NCBI GenBank assembly: GCA_030740765.1
Contig: JASLWR010000023.1
Coordinates: 1-47,238 of the forward strand
Direction: 5' to 3'
Length of the DNA stretch: 47,238 nt
Source: Thermoplasmatota archaeon
GTDB taxonomy: Archaea; Thermoplasmatota; Penumbrarchaeia; JASLWR01
Below are positions 16,201-24,127 of the stretch, piece by piece (position 1 is the stretch's first letter; every line of letters begins with the position of its first letter). Both the position numbers and the translations under genes were made by a program. The notes beneath the pieces are model-generated. The model was not told where the DNA came from. It did not search any database and worked only from the letters and a program-made list of their open reading frames with translations.

Positions 16201-16777
16201 CCATTTTTGCCATGTCCTCATATGAGATCTCATCGATCTTCTGGATCTCGTGAGAACTCCTGAAACCTTCGAAAAAGTGAAGGAATGGGATGGATGCCCT
16301 GAGTGTGGAAAGATGAGCCACAAGCCCAATATCCATTATCTCCTGGATGGAGGATGAGCAGATCTCTGCAAATCCGGATGGTCTCGCCGCCATTACATCA
16401 GAGTGGTCTCCGAATATTGAGAGAACCTCCATTGCCAGCGAGCGAGCAGCTATATGGAAAACGGCAGGCATAAGCTCTCCCGAAATCTTGCACATGTTGG
16501 GCAGCATCAGCATAAGTCCCTGGGAAGCCGTGAAAGTCGTGGTGAAGGCCCCGGCCGCCAGCGAGCCGTGTATCGCTCCAGCGGCCCCTCCCTCTGACTG
16601 CATCTCAGCTACTTTTAGTACTTGTCCGAAAATGTTCTTCCGTCCGTAAGCCGCCCATTCATCTGCGATCTCTCCCATGGGAGAAGAGGGTGTGATGGGA
16701 TATATCGCCGCCACATCCGAGAACGCATAGGCAACATGAGCTGCTGCCGTATTACCGTCAATACTTTTCTTCGCCAT
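13265..16777 (-). CDS. nifJ: pyruvate:ferredoxin (flavodoxin) oxidoreductase, single-chain
   Basis: The 1170-residue enzyme oxidises pyruvate to acetyl-CoA and CO2, reducing ferredoxin. All modules are fused in one chain in the bacterial order. The N-terminal alpha-type domain (SIDGNTAAAHVAYAFSD, AIYPITPSSPMGE) is followed by the gamma-type domain (WGIGGDGTVGANKNAIKI). A two-cluster ferredoxin domain has CIQCNQCAFVCPHA and CQGCGNCADVCPG. The C-terminal TPP-binding domain has CAGCGETPY and GGDGWAYDIGYGGLDHVL. Most archaea have a four-subunit enzyme, so this form suggests transfer. GAGGT lies seven bases before the ATG. It runs in the same direction as the downstream end of the acs-acp pair but is separated from it by about 860 bases. 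Confidence 0.97.
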   Translation of the reverse strand: MAKKSIDGNTAAAHVAYAFSDVAAIYPITPSSPMGEIADEWAAYGRKNIFGQVLKVAEMQSEGGAAGAIHGSLAAGAFTTTFTASQGLMLMLPNMCKISGELMPAVFHIAARSLAMEVLSIFGDHSDVMAARPSGFAEICSSSIQEIMDIGLVAHLSTLRASIPFLHFFEGFRSSHEIQKIDEISYEDMAKMADQEAIRKFRARALNPEHPHMRMGAMGPDTYFQVRERSNEFYDRVPQIVQEEMDRVAALTGRQYHLFDYMGHPEAERVIICMGAGSTTTEEVVDHLAARGEKVGVVNVRLYRPFSGDDFYKAVPKTARKIAVLDRTKEPGAYAEPLFEDVCTVFQQKGDNRKIVGGRYGLSSKQFTATMAKTVFDNLKLDEPKNHFTIGITDDITHTSLTLSEKIDTEPDSIVRCKFWGIGGDGTVGANKNAIKIIGDNTDKYAQGYFEYDAKKSGGVTRSHLRFGDVPIKARYLVDTADYIAVHNSSYVEKYDILEGIKEGGIFVLNSHWDLDEMEQRFPGQLKRMIAANKLQFYNIDAEAIAMEVGLGQRINMVMQTTFFKLANILPVEEAVTLLKKAIEKTYKRKGDEVVKMNYRAVDIALDRIQKIEYPQSWKDAPDEPVVVDENRPEFIRRIVDTMSSLKGDTLKTSDFEPSGFFPSGTSKYEKRGTAVNVPRWIAENCIQCNQCAFVCPHASIRPFLVTGEEAEKAPEGYKGLRAVGKDLGDYEFTIQVSVLDCQGCGNCADVCPGRKGEKALEMKTLESQKEVKAPLWDYMDTLPVRHGNTNKYSIKGSQFRRPLLEFNGACAGCGETPYVKAITQLYGDRMIIANATGCTSIWAAYAPSAAYCKNELGHGPAWANSLFEDNAEYGFGMYLATSARRDRLANYVRKAIVGKKVGGEFKDLLVNWLDVMHIGDDCKPVSLKIQKFLKERSDDENLGGMFDEKDMFTKPSHWIIGGDGWAYDIGYGGLDHVLAMGEDVNVLVVDTEVYSNTGGQSSKATPIGSVAKFATSGKKTTKKDLGLMVMTYGYVYVASVSMGANKNQFLKAIREAESYPGPALVIAYAPCINHGIKAGGMGKSQEEMKKAVDAGYWFLYRYDPRLKAEGKNPFQLDSKEPSESIRDFLMGEVRYHTLTLSFPDEAKKLHDALEEDQKLRYQKYKRMSD

Positions 16778-17314
16778 TGTAAAACCTCTTTTTATCTTTA
16801 TGTAGTATTTTATTGAAAATTAGTAGCCACAAATGACCGTTTCGGCCAAACATGTGGTTATACTATAAAGATTGTGGAAAAAATCAATCTTTAGAACAAA
16901 AAATCGAATTTAATGGATCACATTTAGCGTGGAATTTACAAATCTAACATTACCTTATTGAATCTCTGCAATTTATATTGTTTTGTCCGCAATTGTTGGC
17001 TATGAAATACTACTAAGGCGAGCCAAAATTTTTAGGGAGAGAACACTACCAATTCGGGCCTCTTTTAAGTGCTATCGAAGTGAGCCTAGAACCCGCGAGT
17101 TATGCGGGCGCGGTAGCACCGAGCATTGGGGGTGGGCGGTAGTCCACCCACAAGCGCAGTTTTGGATTTGGATTATTGAATTACAATGCTTATAATTCTC
17201 CACAAATAGATTAACCCCTAACTCGTCAAAAATAGTTAACAGGCGATCTTTTTTCTACTTTTCAATCTAAACAAGCAGAAAAATATACGTGCTCCTGTTA
17301 CGCATTTACGTAAC
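16778..17314. other. intergenic region with nifJ promoter and a hairpin cluster
   Basis: The minus strand has CTTTATAGTA (16861-16870), a likely TATA box for nifJ. At 17092-17149 three hairpins follow each other: CCCGC/GCGGG (17092-17096/17104-17108), CGGT/ACCG (17111-17114/17118-17121) and GGGTGGGC/GTCCACCC (17130-17137/17142-17149). The last contains a G-U pair if read on the plus strand. They could be part of a small RNA or of the end of the transposon whose transposase remnant starts at 17315. I see no gene here. Confidence 0.4.
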
Positions 17315-17455
17315 ATGAAACATCCAGAGTGGGTCTTGAAGCACAAGACCAAAGGAACAGAAATTCGGAAGATTGGGAACAACTATTACCTCTACAAGAT
17401 CTCAAGCAAATGGAATAGTAAGAATAAAAGGACAGGAAAGTTTCCAGGATCGATA
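17315..17455 (+). pseudogene. transposase N-terminal fragment
   Basis: The first 47 codons read KHPEWVLKHKTKGTEIRKIG, NNYYLYKISSKWN and KNKRTGKFPG, a beginning I associate with archaeal DDE transposases in which a sentence-like KxxGKYLGKI stretch normally follows. After that the frame loses all family resemblance and runs on into the 3' end of the acyl-CoA ligase gene on the other strand, ending at 17692. It is a decayed insertion sequence end. Confidence 0.55.
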
Positions 17456-17636
17456 TACCCTGGAGCCGGAAGATTAACTACCCCCTGCAAGGTCGGACTC
17501 TCGCCTTCGTACAATATAGTCATTCGTGCTTTGCCCAAATTGCTCCTCCACCATAAGCCATGTGGTAGTGATCCCACCACCCATGCAATTTTGGAAATCA
17601 GGAATACGTTATATTGTCCCGTTATAGGCGGGCAAC

Positions 17637-19385
17637 CTAATCCTCAAGAGTGGAAATATCTCCATCAGGAAGCCCCAGATCCCTGCTTTTGAGAAGCCTT
17701 CGCATGATCTTTCCGCTTCTTGTTTTCGGCAGAGAATCCAGAAAATCAATTTCCCTCGGGCACGCCCAGCCGGCAAGTTTCTTTTTGACGAAGACCCTGA
17801 TCTCCCGCCTGAGCTGTTCGGATTGAACATAACCCTCTTTCAATGAAACGAAGGCCTTTACCACCTCCATGACGATGGGATCCGGCTTTCCTATCACCCC
17901 CGCCTCCGCAACCGCCGGATGCTGAATCAACACGCTCTCCACCTCAAAGGGGCCCACCAAGTGGCCGGCAGTATTGATGACGTCATCGGCCCTTCCCACG
18001 AACCAGAAGTAACCATCCTCGTCCTTGTAGGCCTTGTCTCCGGTAATATACCAGTCATTCTTGAACCGGGAGTTGTAATAATCCTCTCTGTTCCAGTATG
18101 TTCTGAACATGGACGGCCAGCCGGGTTTCAATGCCAGCTGCCCTTCTTCTCCCGCTGGTACGGGATTGTACTGGTCGTCCAGGATATCGGCCTGAATACC
18201 GGGGAACGGGCGGCCCATTGAGCCTGGTCGGATGTTCTGGATGGCATAATTCGCTATCATGATCGCTCCGGTCTCGGTCTGCCACCAGTTGTCATGGAAC
18301 GCTAATCCCATGGCCTTTTCTCCCCAGACGACAGCTTCCGGATTCAACGGTTCCCCGACACTGCAGATATGCCTTAGTCTTGAAAGGTCGTATTGACCCG
18401 GCAGTTCATCCCCCGCCTTCATGAGCATTCTTATGGCAGTGGGCGCTGTGTACCATGCCGTCACCTTGTAATCCTGTATTATCTGGTACCATTTGGACGC
18501 ATTAAAGCCGCCTTCGTAGAGGATCTGGGTGACCCCGTTGCTCCAGGGGCCGAACATGCCGTACGAGGTCCCTGTGACCCACCCGGGGTCGGCCGTGCAC
18601 CAGTATATATCGTCTTCCTTCAGATCGAGAGCATATTTTGCGGTGGCATACTGGCCGATGATGGCCTGGTGGGCATGAACCACGCCCTTGGGTTTTCCTG
18701 TGGTTCCCGAGGTGTAGTGCATTACGGAATAATCCTCTCGATTGGTCGGCTCGATTTCAAAAGAGGTACTGGCCTCCGCCATCTCTTTCTCGTAGCATAT
18801 GTCTTTATCTTCGTATTCTACCGGGCCCCCTCTTTTATTGACGATTACGAGGTGGTGGAGATCCGGAAGTTCATGCAATATGCTTTTGACCTTCCTTTTT
18901 AGATTAGGGCTCGTTATAAGCAATTTCGCACCGCTGTCCTCCAGCCTGTCCTTGACCGCCTCGGGTCCAAAGGCAGAGAACAACGGCCCTATGATCGCTC
19001 CGATCTTCAGCACTCCGAAGAAAACCACGTACAGTTCCGGGACCCTTTCCAGGAAAACGAATACCCGATCCCCTTTCTTAATCCCGTGCTTCTTCAATAA
19101 ATTAGCGAATTTGTTGGTCTCTTCTGAAAACCGGGCGAACGTGTACTTCTCTATGGCTCCATCCAAACCCTCCCATATGAACGCCAGTTTGTCTTTTAGT
19201 TCGGTTTCCAGATGTTTGTCTATGCATTCGTAGGCCATATTGGCCTTTCCGTCATCCAGGGATTTCAATTGGCCCTCGATCTCCTTCCAATCAAAATTTT
19301 GATAGATATCCCCATAGTCCAGCATATTGGGTTTCGGCGACATCTTTCCGACATCTTTCAGTAACTCTTCATATTCCAATTTCAT
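17637..19385 (-). CDS. acsA: AMP-forming acetyl/acyl-CoA ligase (AcsA-like)
   Basis: The 582-residue adenylate-forming enzyme is close to short AcsA-type acetyl-CoA synthetases. It contains the P-loop-like YTSGTTGKPKGVVHAH, the acetate-pocket region with WWQTETG, the adenylation motif WYITGDKAYKDEDGYFWFVGRADD and the C-terminal catalytic lysine in RSGKIMRR. It activates acetate or another short acid as acyl-AMP. The start ATG overlaps the end of the acyl carrier protein gene by 17 bases, with AAGGGGG directly before it. The overlap raises the possibility that the acyl group is passed to the carrier protein rather than, or as well as, to CoA. Acetate assimilation would also fit the PFOR gene nearby. 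Confidence 0.9.
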   Translation of the reverse strand: MKLEYEELLKDVGKMSPKPNMLDYGDIYQNFDWKEIEGQLKSLDDGKANMAYECIDKHLETELKDKLAFIWEGLDGAIEKYTFARFSEETNKFANLLKKHGIKKGDRVFVFLERVPELYVVFFGVLKIGAIIGPLFSAFGPEAVKDRLEDSGAKLLITSPNLKRKVKSILHELPDLHHLVIVNKRGGPVEYEDKDICYEKEMAEASTSFEIEPTNREDYSVMHYTSGTTGKPKGVVHAHQAIIGQYATAKYALDLKEDDIYWCTADPGWVTGTSYGMFGPWSNGVTQILYEGGFNASKWYQIIQDYKVTAWYTAPTAIRMLMKAGDELPGQYDLSRLRHICSVGEPLNPEAVVWGEKAMGLAFHDNWWQTETGAIMIANYAIQNIRPGSMGRPFPGIQADILDDQYNPVPAGEEGQLALKPGWPSMFRTYWNREDYYNSRFKNDWYITGDKAYKDEDGYFWFVGRADDVINTAGHLVGPFEVESVLIQHPAVAEAGVIGKPDPIVMEVVKAFVSLKEGYVQSEQLRREIRVFVKKKLAGWACPREIDFLDSLPKTRSGKIMRRLLKSRDLGLPDGDISTLED

Positions 19386-19614
19386 CCCCCTTGCCTTCCG
19401 CTATCTTGATCATATCCCCAACTGTCTTTATTTTCAATCTCATTTTGTCGTCTATCTTTACATCGAAAATTTTGCCAATTTCGGAATAGATCATCAAGAG
19501 ATTTATCGAATCCGCACCAAGATCGTCCATTAAATTCGCCTCTGAAGTGATCTCTGATTCATCCAGGGCCAGTTCATTAACGAGAATTGGTTTTATTTTG
19601 TCAATAACGTTCAT
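19369..19614 (-). CDS. acpP: acyl carrier protein
   Basis: The 81-residue four-helix carrier protein has the phosphopantetheine attachment motif DDLGADSINLL with the serine at position 36, the same position as in E. coli AcpP, and the family's late VGDMIKIAEG helix. GGAGGAAAGCGAT before the ATG is an excellent ribosome binding site, and a TATA-like AAATATTTATTAAT (19656-19669, minus strand) lies about 45 bases upstream. Most archaea lack acyl carrier proteins and fatty acid synthase, so a dedicated role with the overlapping ligase is likely. A phosphopantetheinyl transferase would be needed and is not in the window. Confidence 0.92.
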   Translation of the reverse strand: MNVIDKIKPILVNELALDESEITSEANLMDDLGADSINLLMIYSEIGKIFDVKIDDKMRLKIKTVGDMIKIAEGKGDEIGI

Positions 19615-19695
19615 ATCGCTTTCCTCCGGGTAGGATTGGAGAAGACAGATTTGGAATTAATAAATATTTCGATGTATTTTCGCATAAAGTCTACG

Positions 19696-19861
19696 CAGTG
19701 CCTTTTCGCACTGTATTTGGGGGAATTATTTCGCATAATTCACCGTAAATATGAATATTTACGAAGTTGTGCCAACCTACCCGGTTGGCCAGAAGAAAAG
19801 AGCAGGGGATTTTGTATAACTCCCATATTCACGAACAAAAAGTTCGGAAAAGGGGAGTTAT
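19696..19861. other. array of four hairpins
   Basis: Successive stems are CAGTGC/GCACTG (19696-19701/19708-19713), CGTAAAT/ATTTACG (19744-19750/19757-19763), GCCAACC/GGTTGGC (19771-19777/19783-19789) and ATAACTCCC/GGGAGTTAT (19816-19824/19853-19861). The last encloses CGAAC-AAAAA-GTTCG (19832-19846). All inner stems are perfect. This density suggests a structured transcript or an array of protein-binding palindromes. The strand cannot be told from perfect stems. Confidence 0.45.
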
Positions 19862-20100
19862 GCGATATTTTCACGAAAATCTTTACCGTACCGATCGGGA
19901 AAGGCGAGAGTGGAAGGACGCTTGATCCGAGCTACTTACTTTGTACCATCGTGATGTTCTACTCCGTCGCTCCTCTGAAACCAACCGGGTCGTACCTATT
20001 TCTTTCATCTATTCCTTAAGCAAGATCCATTACCATTCAAACTAAGCCATAGGTGGAAAAATTCCGAAATTTCACGTATGATTCCCTATTTTCGATTGTT

Positions 20101-20213
20101 GGGGGCCGACGCCCCCTTTTACTTTATTTTTAGATCGGACCTGCGTTTCTTACTGCATCTTGATGCATCGGAACGAAGTGGGCGCCGGAGTGAAACGGGA
20201 GCAGGTCCTCTTT
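20101..20213 (+). ncRNA. putative structured RNA element, copy 2
   Basis: The order of parts matches the element at 49-198. A GC hairpin (20101-20106/20111-20116) is followed by TTTTACTTT (20117-20125). The closing stem is GGACCTGC (20137-20144) with GCAGGTCC (20201-20208), extended by GTTTC/GAAAC (20145-20149/20192-20196). Inside is a hairpin TGCAT/ATGCA (20154-20158/20163-20167). CCGGAGTGAAACGGGAGC (20185-20202) differs by one base from copy 1, and TCTTT follows the closing stem in both copies. A second GAGCAGGTCC at 20228-20237 could compete for the 5' strand. The family is not recognised. Confidence 0.45.
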
Positions 20214-20220
20214 CTCTTTG

Positions 20221-20296
20221 TTGGTGCGAGCAGGTCCAGGGCGGGTTTTTTGCATTCCTAATACTTTTTGACCCGCCCTGCCCAGCGCAGCACCAA
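20221..20296. other. long imperfect stem-loop
   Basis: TTGGTGC (20221-20227) pairs with GCACCAA (20290-20296), and inside it GGGCGGGT (20239-20246) pairs with ACCCGCCC (20271-20278), leaving a 24-base T-rich loop. It lies directly after the putative RNA element and before the promoter of the surface protein gene. It could be that transcript's 3' domain or terminator. Confidence 0.45.
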
Positions 20297-20515
20297 TTCA
20301 AAAAGGCTTAGGTGGAAGTATCTTATGATGGCACAGCATCAAAAGTATGTCGATAAAAAAGGAAGAAGGAAGAATATACCAAAGTATATAATATAAGAGA
20401 ATTATTAATCTGCTTAAGCTGCTCGCCGCACGGCATTATTCATAATGTTAGCTGTGTATTGATTCGGCAGTATCTACGCTCTCTTCATTGCATTCAAAAA
20501 GCAGAGGTTGAGGTT

Positions 20516-23500
20516 ATGAAAACATCGAAGCGTTCCCGCTCATTCCCGTTTGCTTCATTTAAAGAAAATGAGGGCCCGTACCATCCACGAATTGGATTCC
20601 GGAACTACGTTTTATTATTTTCCATATTTCTCATCCTGGCTTCAACGATATCTTTTTCAGCGAGTTCCGAATCTAATCCACCGGAGGATGATGGTGCGGG
20701 AACCGACTTGAGCCCGGGTGATGGCATATTCACCACAGAGGGACTATGGGATATCGAAGACGGTGACGAGGTGGAATATTCCAATATGAAAATATTGACC
20801 AATGGCTCTCTTGCAGTAAGGAGCGGAGCGACATTGAACCTTACCAATGTGACTCTGTTCATGGGTACGAACGTATCTGCGAAACCCATTATCGATGTTT
20901 TCAATCAGGGCGAACTGAATTTGATCAATTGTACGATAGCACCAGCTTCTACCCGGTTTGCCTATTCCGGAGGGTTTGCATTCAGATTTCGAGCAGGTTC
21001 CCTCGGCTCCGTAATGGGTACCAATATATATGGGATGAACACTTCGTTCGGGGTGGGATTGCACGGAATGCTCGTCCAATCGTCCAACATACGAATAGAG
21101 AATTCCACGTTCAATTCATCCCAAACCGGTATCAGCATAGTAAGCTGCTCCCCCGTCATAAAGAACAGTTATTTTCACCATAACGGCATAGGCCTCGCAA
21201 TCTACGCAACATCGACACAGATGTCTGTGGAGGACTGTAATATCTATGATAACACGATCGGAGTTTACGCAATTGGGGCCTCAAATGTGCGATTCGAAAT
21301 GACCACGATCTACAAAAATGTGGAGGGAGTCCAGTGTCTGAACACAAACTTCTTGGCCAGGTATCCAAGTTTTATTGGTTGTACGATACGCGATAACGAA
21401 GAATATGGCTTAAATATCACGAATTCCCGCTGCCTTGTAAGCACTTCCCAGATATCCAATAGTGATGTGGGGCTGCGAGCCGAGAGATGCGTTGGAGCTG
21501 TATCCCCCACGATAAACGGCTCCACCATCAGCGGTTGTGACATTGGTTTGCTTATAAATTATTCCAGGACCGTAGTAACGACATCTACCTTCAGCACCTG
21601 CAAGACCTATGTTTCCGCCTCTAATGGCTCAATATTTGATCTGACAGACCTTGTCATACAGGGTGGTGGGGTGGGTGGAAGCAATGGATTTATCATGGAC
21701 GGCTCCCGGGGGAATATTGAGAGGTGCAGCATAGGGCCCCTTACGAACTCTTTCATTTCCACAGATTCCACAGTTTTCTCCAAGAATACCACCATAGCCA
21801 ACCCCACTGGCCTTTTCCTGGATATCAAGACATCGGACTTAACCATGTTGAACACTACCACTCATCCGGACGAAGTGAATATAGATGATGCATCAATGGT
21901 GATCGAAGGCGGTTTTCACGATATTCACATCATTAAAAAGAACGGCGACAATGTAAGCTGGCAAACCTTTGAGATAAGCTCGCTTACCTACAGCAAAGAA
22001 TTCACTGTAGATTATGACGGTTTTGTCAGGGACGTGTCTCTGGTTCATGGCAGGATCGGTAATGACAGCGTGAACTTTTCATATGGAAAAAACACCATAC
22101 AAACAACTTACCAAGGCCGGGTCAATGTTCACGAAGTCTACGTGGTAGAGGGCACTGACATTATAGTCATTCGGCTCAACGCACCCCCCGAGGCAACGAA
22201 GGTTGAGCTGGAACCTTCCCTGCCGCAAACGGAGGATGCACTTGAAGCGAACTGGACCTTTTCCGATGCGGACGAGGATGATGAGGAAATGAACCGGACG
22301 CTGACCTGGTTCATGGATGGGAACGTACGGGTGGAACTGAACAATATCACATCGGTGGACCCATCCTTGACAGCCAAGGATCAGGAGTGGTATTTCACTC
22401 TGTCCGTATCCGACGGTGAGTTCTGGAGCAACATCTACGTTTCTGACAAGGTGATTATCGATAACACACCGCCGCTTATAGATGATATCCAGGACGTTAA
22501 CATATATCAGGGAGACGAACTTCTCATACCGATCAAGGTTCGGGATCCCGATGATGACGGGCTTGATGTGGTTCTCATTAGCGACGCTGAAGGCGCCATA
22601 TTGACGCATGACGATAGCAGCATCGTCTTTTCCCCCACTATCCATCAGGTACGGACGTTCCATTTCGAGCTACGGGTTTCGGATGGCACTGAATGGGTAA
22701 ATTCGACCTTCAACGTTACCGTACGACCCCGTTCGACTCTTGGTTCCGTCACCTTCAGGGTAACGGGTCCAACAGGTCCCTTGACGAATGTCAACATAAC
22801 CGGAGGAATTGTGAAGATGGTCACGAACGAAACCGGTGAAGTGACGTTCAAAAGCATTTATGAGGGGATAAATAACTTCGGAATATGGAAGAAGGGATAC
22901 TGGGCAATAGATCATGAGGTTATGATCGAGGGAGGCAATGCCATATTCGAGAATATTACTCTTTTACCCATGCCTACAACCGAGTTCAGCTTGACCGTTC
23001 ACGATAGCTCGAACAATTTTGTGACGGGGACGAACATGACCCTGAAGTTTCTTTCTTTCGAAGTTCCTGGTCTTTCGATACCCATGTCTGTCAATGCAAG
23101 TCTCTGGACGGAGCACTATGTAGGCCAAGGGTGGTATGAAACGGATTCCGAAGGCGTCATATTTATCCCGGACCTCGCTGTTGGGAAATATTTGATCACC
23201 ATGCGAAAAGAGGGGTATGATACCTACAGGACGACCCTTTTTATCAATGATACCAATCAGACGGTATTGACCGTCCCCCTTCTCAAAGATATTGAAAGAA
23301 AGATCGGGTATGTGGAAGGGACGGTAATGCTGCCTTCCGGAAAATTGATGAGAGGGATTGTAATAGAATTCCAACTCAAGGACACGCCCCGCACAACAGA
23401 AACAGATGAGAATGGTTTTTACGAGATCGAACTGCCCAGGGGAGTGTATGATGTCAGGGTGATTGTGAAAGGCTACCGGACCTATATCGACGAGGTGGTC

Positions 23501-24094
23501 GTGCTTCCCAATGAGAATCTGGTCCAGGATATCGAACTGGAAACTTTGGAGTCAGGGTCAGAAGAAGATGAAAATCAATTCGCGAGAGGGTTTTCGTTTT
23601 TCATATTGGTTGTTATTATCAACCTGATGATCGCACTGTATTTCGTCACCTTCCACAAGAAGAAAGTGATAAAATCCGCCGATGAGATAATTGGGGAGGA
23701 AGACAGTAAACGGAAGCAGGAGAAGGAGAAAAGGGATGATGTTTACAGAAAGAAGATATACACACCCGAGACCCTTGAATTGAAGGAAGAAGAGGAGAAA
23801 CCTCTAAAAGAGGTGGAAAAACAGAAGAAAGAAATGGCCATACTCGATAAGATTATCGAGAAGGGGCGTTATGTTGATAAAGGGGAAGATTTTGTACATA
23901 CCGGGTACGGAGCGGTGTTCAAGGAATACATGGAAAGTGATGAGATAGAGTTCATTGATGAAGATGTGGAATGGGGCGGGGGTGAAGGGACGCCCGATGA
24001 GAGTGAAGACGAGGGAATCGATGAAGATTTGTTCGACGAATACGGGCAGAGAATCCGGCGCGATAAGGATGAAGCCTTCGATTGGGCCGATTGA
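20516..24094 (+). CDS. large membrane-anchored surface protein with beta-helix and Ig-like domains
   Basis: The 1192-residue protein starts at ATG 20516 after GAGGTT; the frame opens 19 codons earlier without support. A hydrophobic segment near 30-50 (VLLFSIFLILASTI) is a signal peptide. Residues of about 100-430 form short repeats like NIYDNTIGVYAIG and TIRDNEEYGLNITNS, typical of right-handed parallel beta-helices (NosD/pectate-lyase-like). About 560-760 holds Ig or cadherin-like units (VSDGEFWSN, VSDGTEWVN). About 770-1020 holds carboxypeptidase-regulatory-like beta sandwiches (TDENGFYEIELPRGVYDV). One membrane span (about 1025-1047) leads to a charged, acidic cytosolic tail. Many NxT/S sites suggest N-glycosylation. 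The same outside-repeat, single-span, acidic-tail layout recurs in the giant gene at 40-45.8 kb. Confidence 0.88.
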   Translation: MKTSKRSRSFPFASFKENEGPYHPRIGFRNYVLLFSIFLILASTISFSASSESNPPEDDGAGTDLSPGDGIFTTEGLWDIEDGDEVEYSNMKILTNGSLAVRSGATLNLTNVTLFMGTNVSAKPIIDVFNQGELNLINCTIAPASTRFAYSGGFAFRFRAGSLGSVMGTNIYGMNTSFGVGLHGMLVQSSNIRIENSTFNSSQTGISIVSCSPVIKNSYFHHNGIGLAIYATSTQMSVEDCNIYDNTIGVYAIGASNVRFEMTTIYKNVEGVQCLNTNFLARYPSFIGCTIRDNEEYGLNITNSRCLVSTSQISNSDVGLRAERCVGAVSPTINGSTISGCDIGLLINYSRTVVTTSTFSTCKTYVSASNGSIFDLTDLVIQGGGVGGSNGFIMDGSRGNIERCSIGPLTNSFISTDSTVFSKNTTIANPTGLFLDIKTSDLTMLNTTTHPDEVNIDDASMVIEGGFHDIHIIKKNGDNVSWQTFEISSLTYSKEFTVDYDGFVRDVSLVHGRIGNDSVNFSYGKNTIQTTYQGRVNVHEVYVVEGTDIIVIRLNAPPEATKVELEPSLPQTEDALEANWTFSDADEDDEEMNRTLTWFMDGNVRVELNNITSVDPSLTAKDQEWYFTLSVSDGEFWSNIYVSDKVIIDNTPPLIDDIQDVNIYQGDELLIPIKVRDPDDDGLDVVLISDAEGAILTHDDSSIVFSPTIHQVRTFHFELRVSDGTEWVNSTFNVTVRPRSTLGSVTFRVTGPTGPLTNVNITGGIVKMVTNETGEVTFKSIYEGINNFGIWKKGYWAIDHEVMIEGGNAIFENITLLPMPTTEFSLTVHDSSNNFVTGTNMTLKFLSFEVPGLSIPMSVNASLWTEHYVGQGWYETDSEGVIFIPDLAVGKYLITMRKEGYDTYRTTLFINDTNQTVLTVPLLKDIERKIGYVEGTVMLPSGKLMRGIVIEFQLKDTPRTTETDENGFYEIELPRGVYDVRVIVKGYRTYIDEVVVLPNENLVQDIELETLESGSEEDENQFARGFSFFILVVIINLMIALYFVTFHKKKVIKSADEIIGEEDSKRKQEKEKRDDVYRKKIYTPETLELKEEEEKPLKEVEKQKKEMAILDKIIEKGRYVDKGEDFVHTGYGAVFKEYMESDEIEFIDEDVEWGGGEGTPDESEDEGIDEDLFDEYGQRIRRDKDEAFDWAD

Positions 24095-24127
24095 ATTTTA
24101 AATATCAATTCTCACAGGTGTATCCTT

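Larger units (their letters stand above)
19615..20515. other. 900-base non-coding, hairpin-rich region
   Basis: This gap between divergent genes has no convincing gene; a 127-codon plus frame (19636-20019) looks accidental. It contains at least four hairpins at 19696-19861, the second copy of the window-start element at 20101-20213, a large stem-loop at 20221-20296, and a TATA-like AGTATATAATATA at 20384-20394 that probably drives the surface protein gene. Confidence 0.5.

Noticed and set aside
19636-20019. 127-codon plus-strand frame
   Set aside because: It spans several perfect hairpins, has no ribosome binding site and no protein-like pattern.
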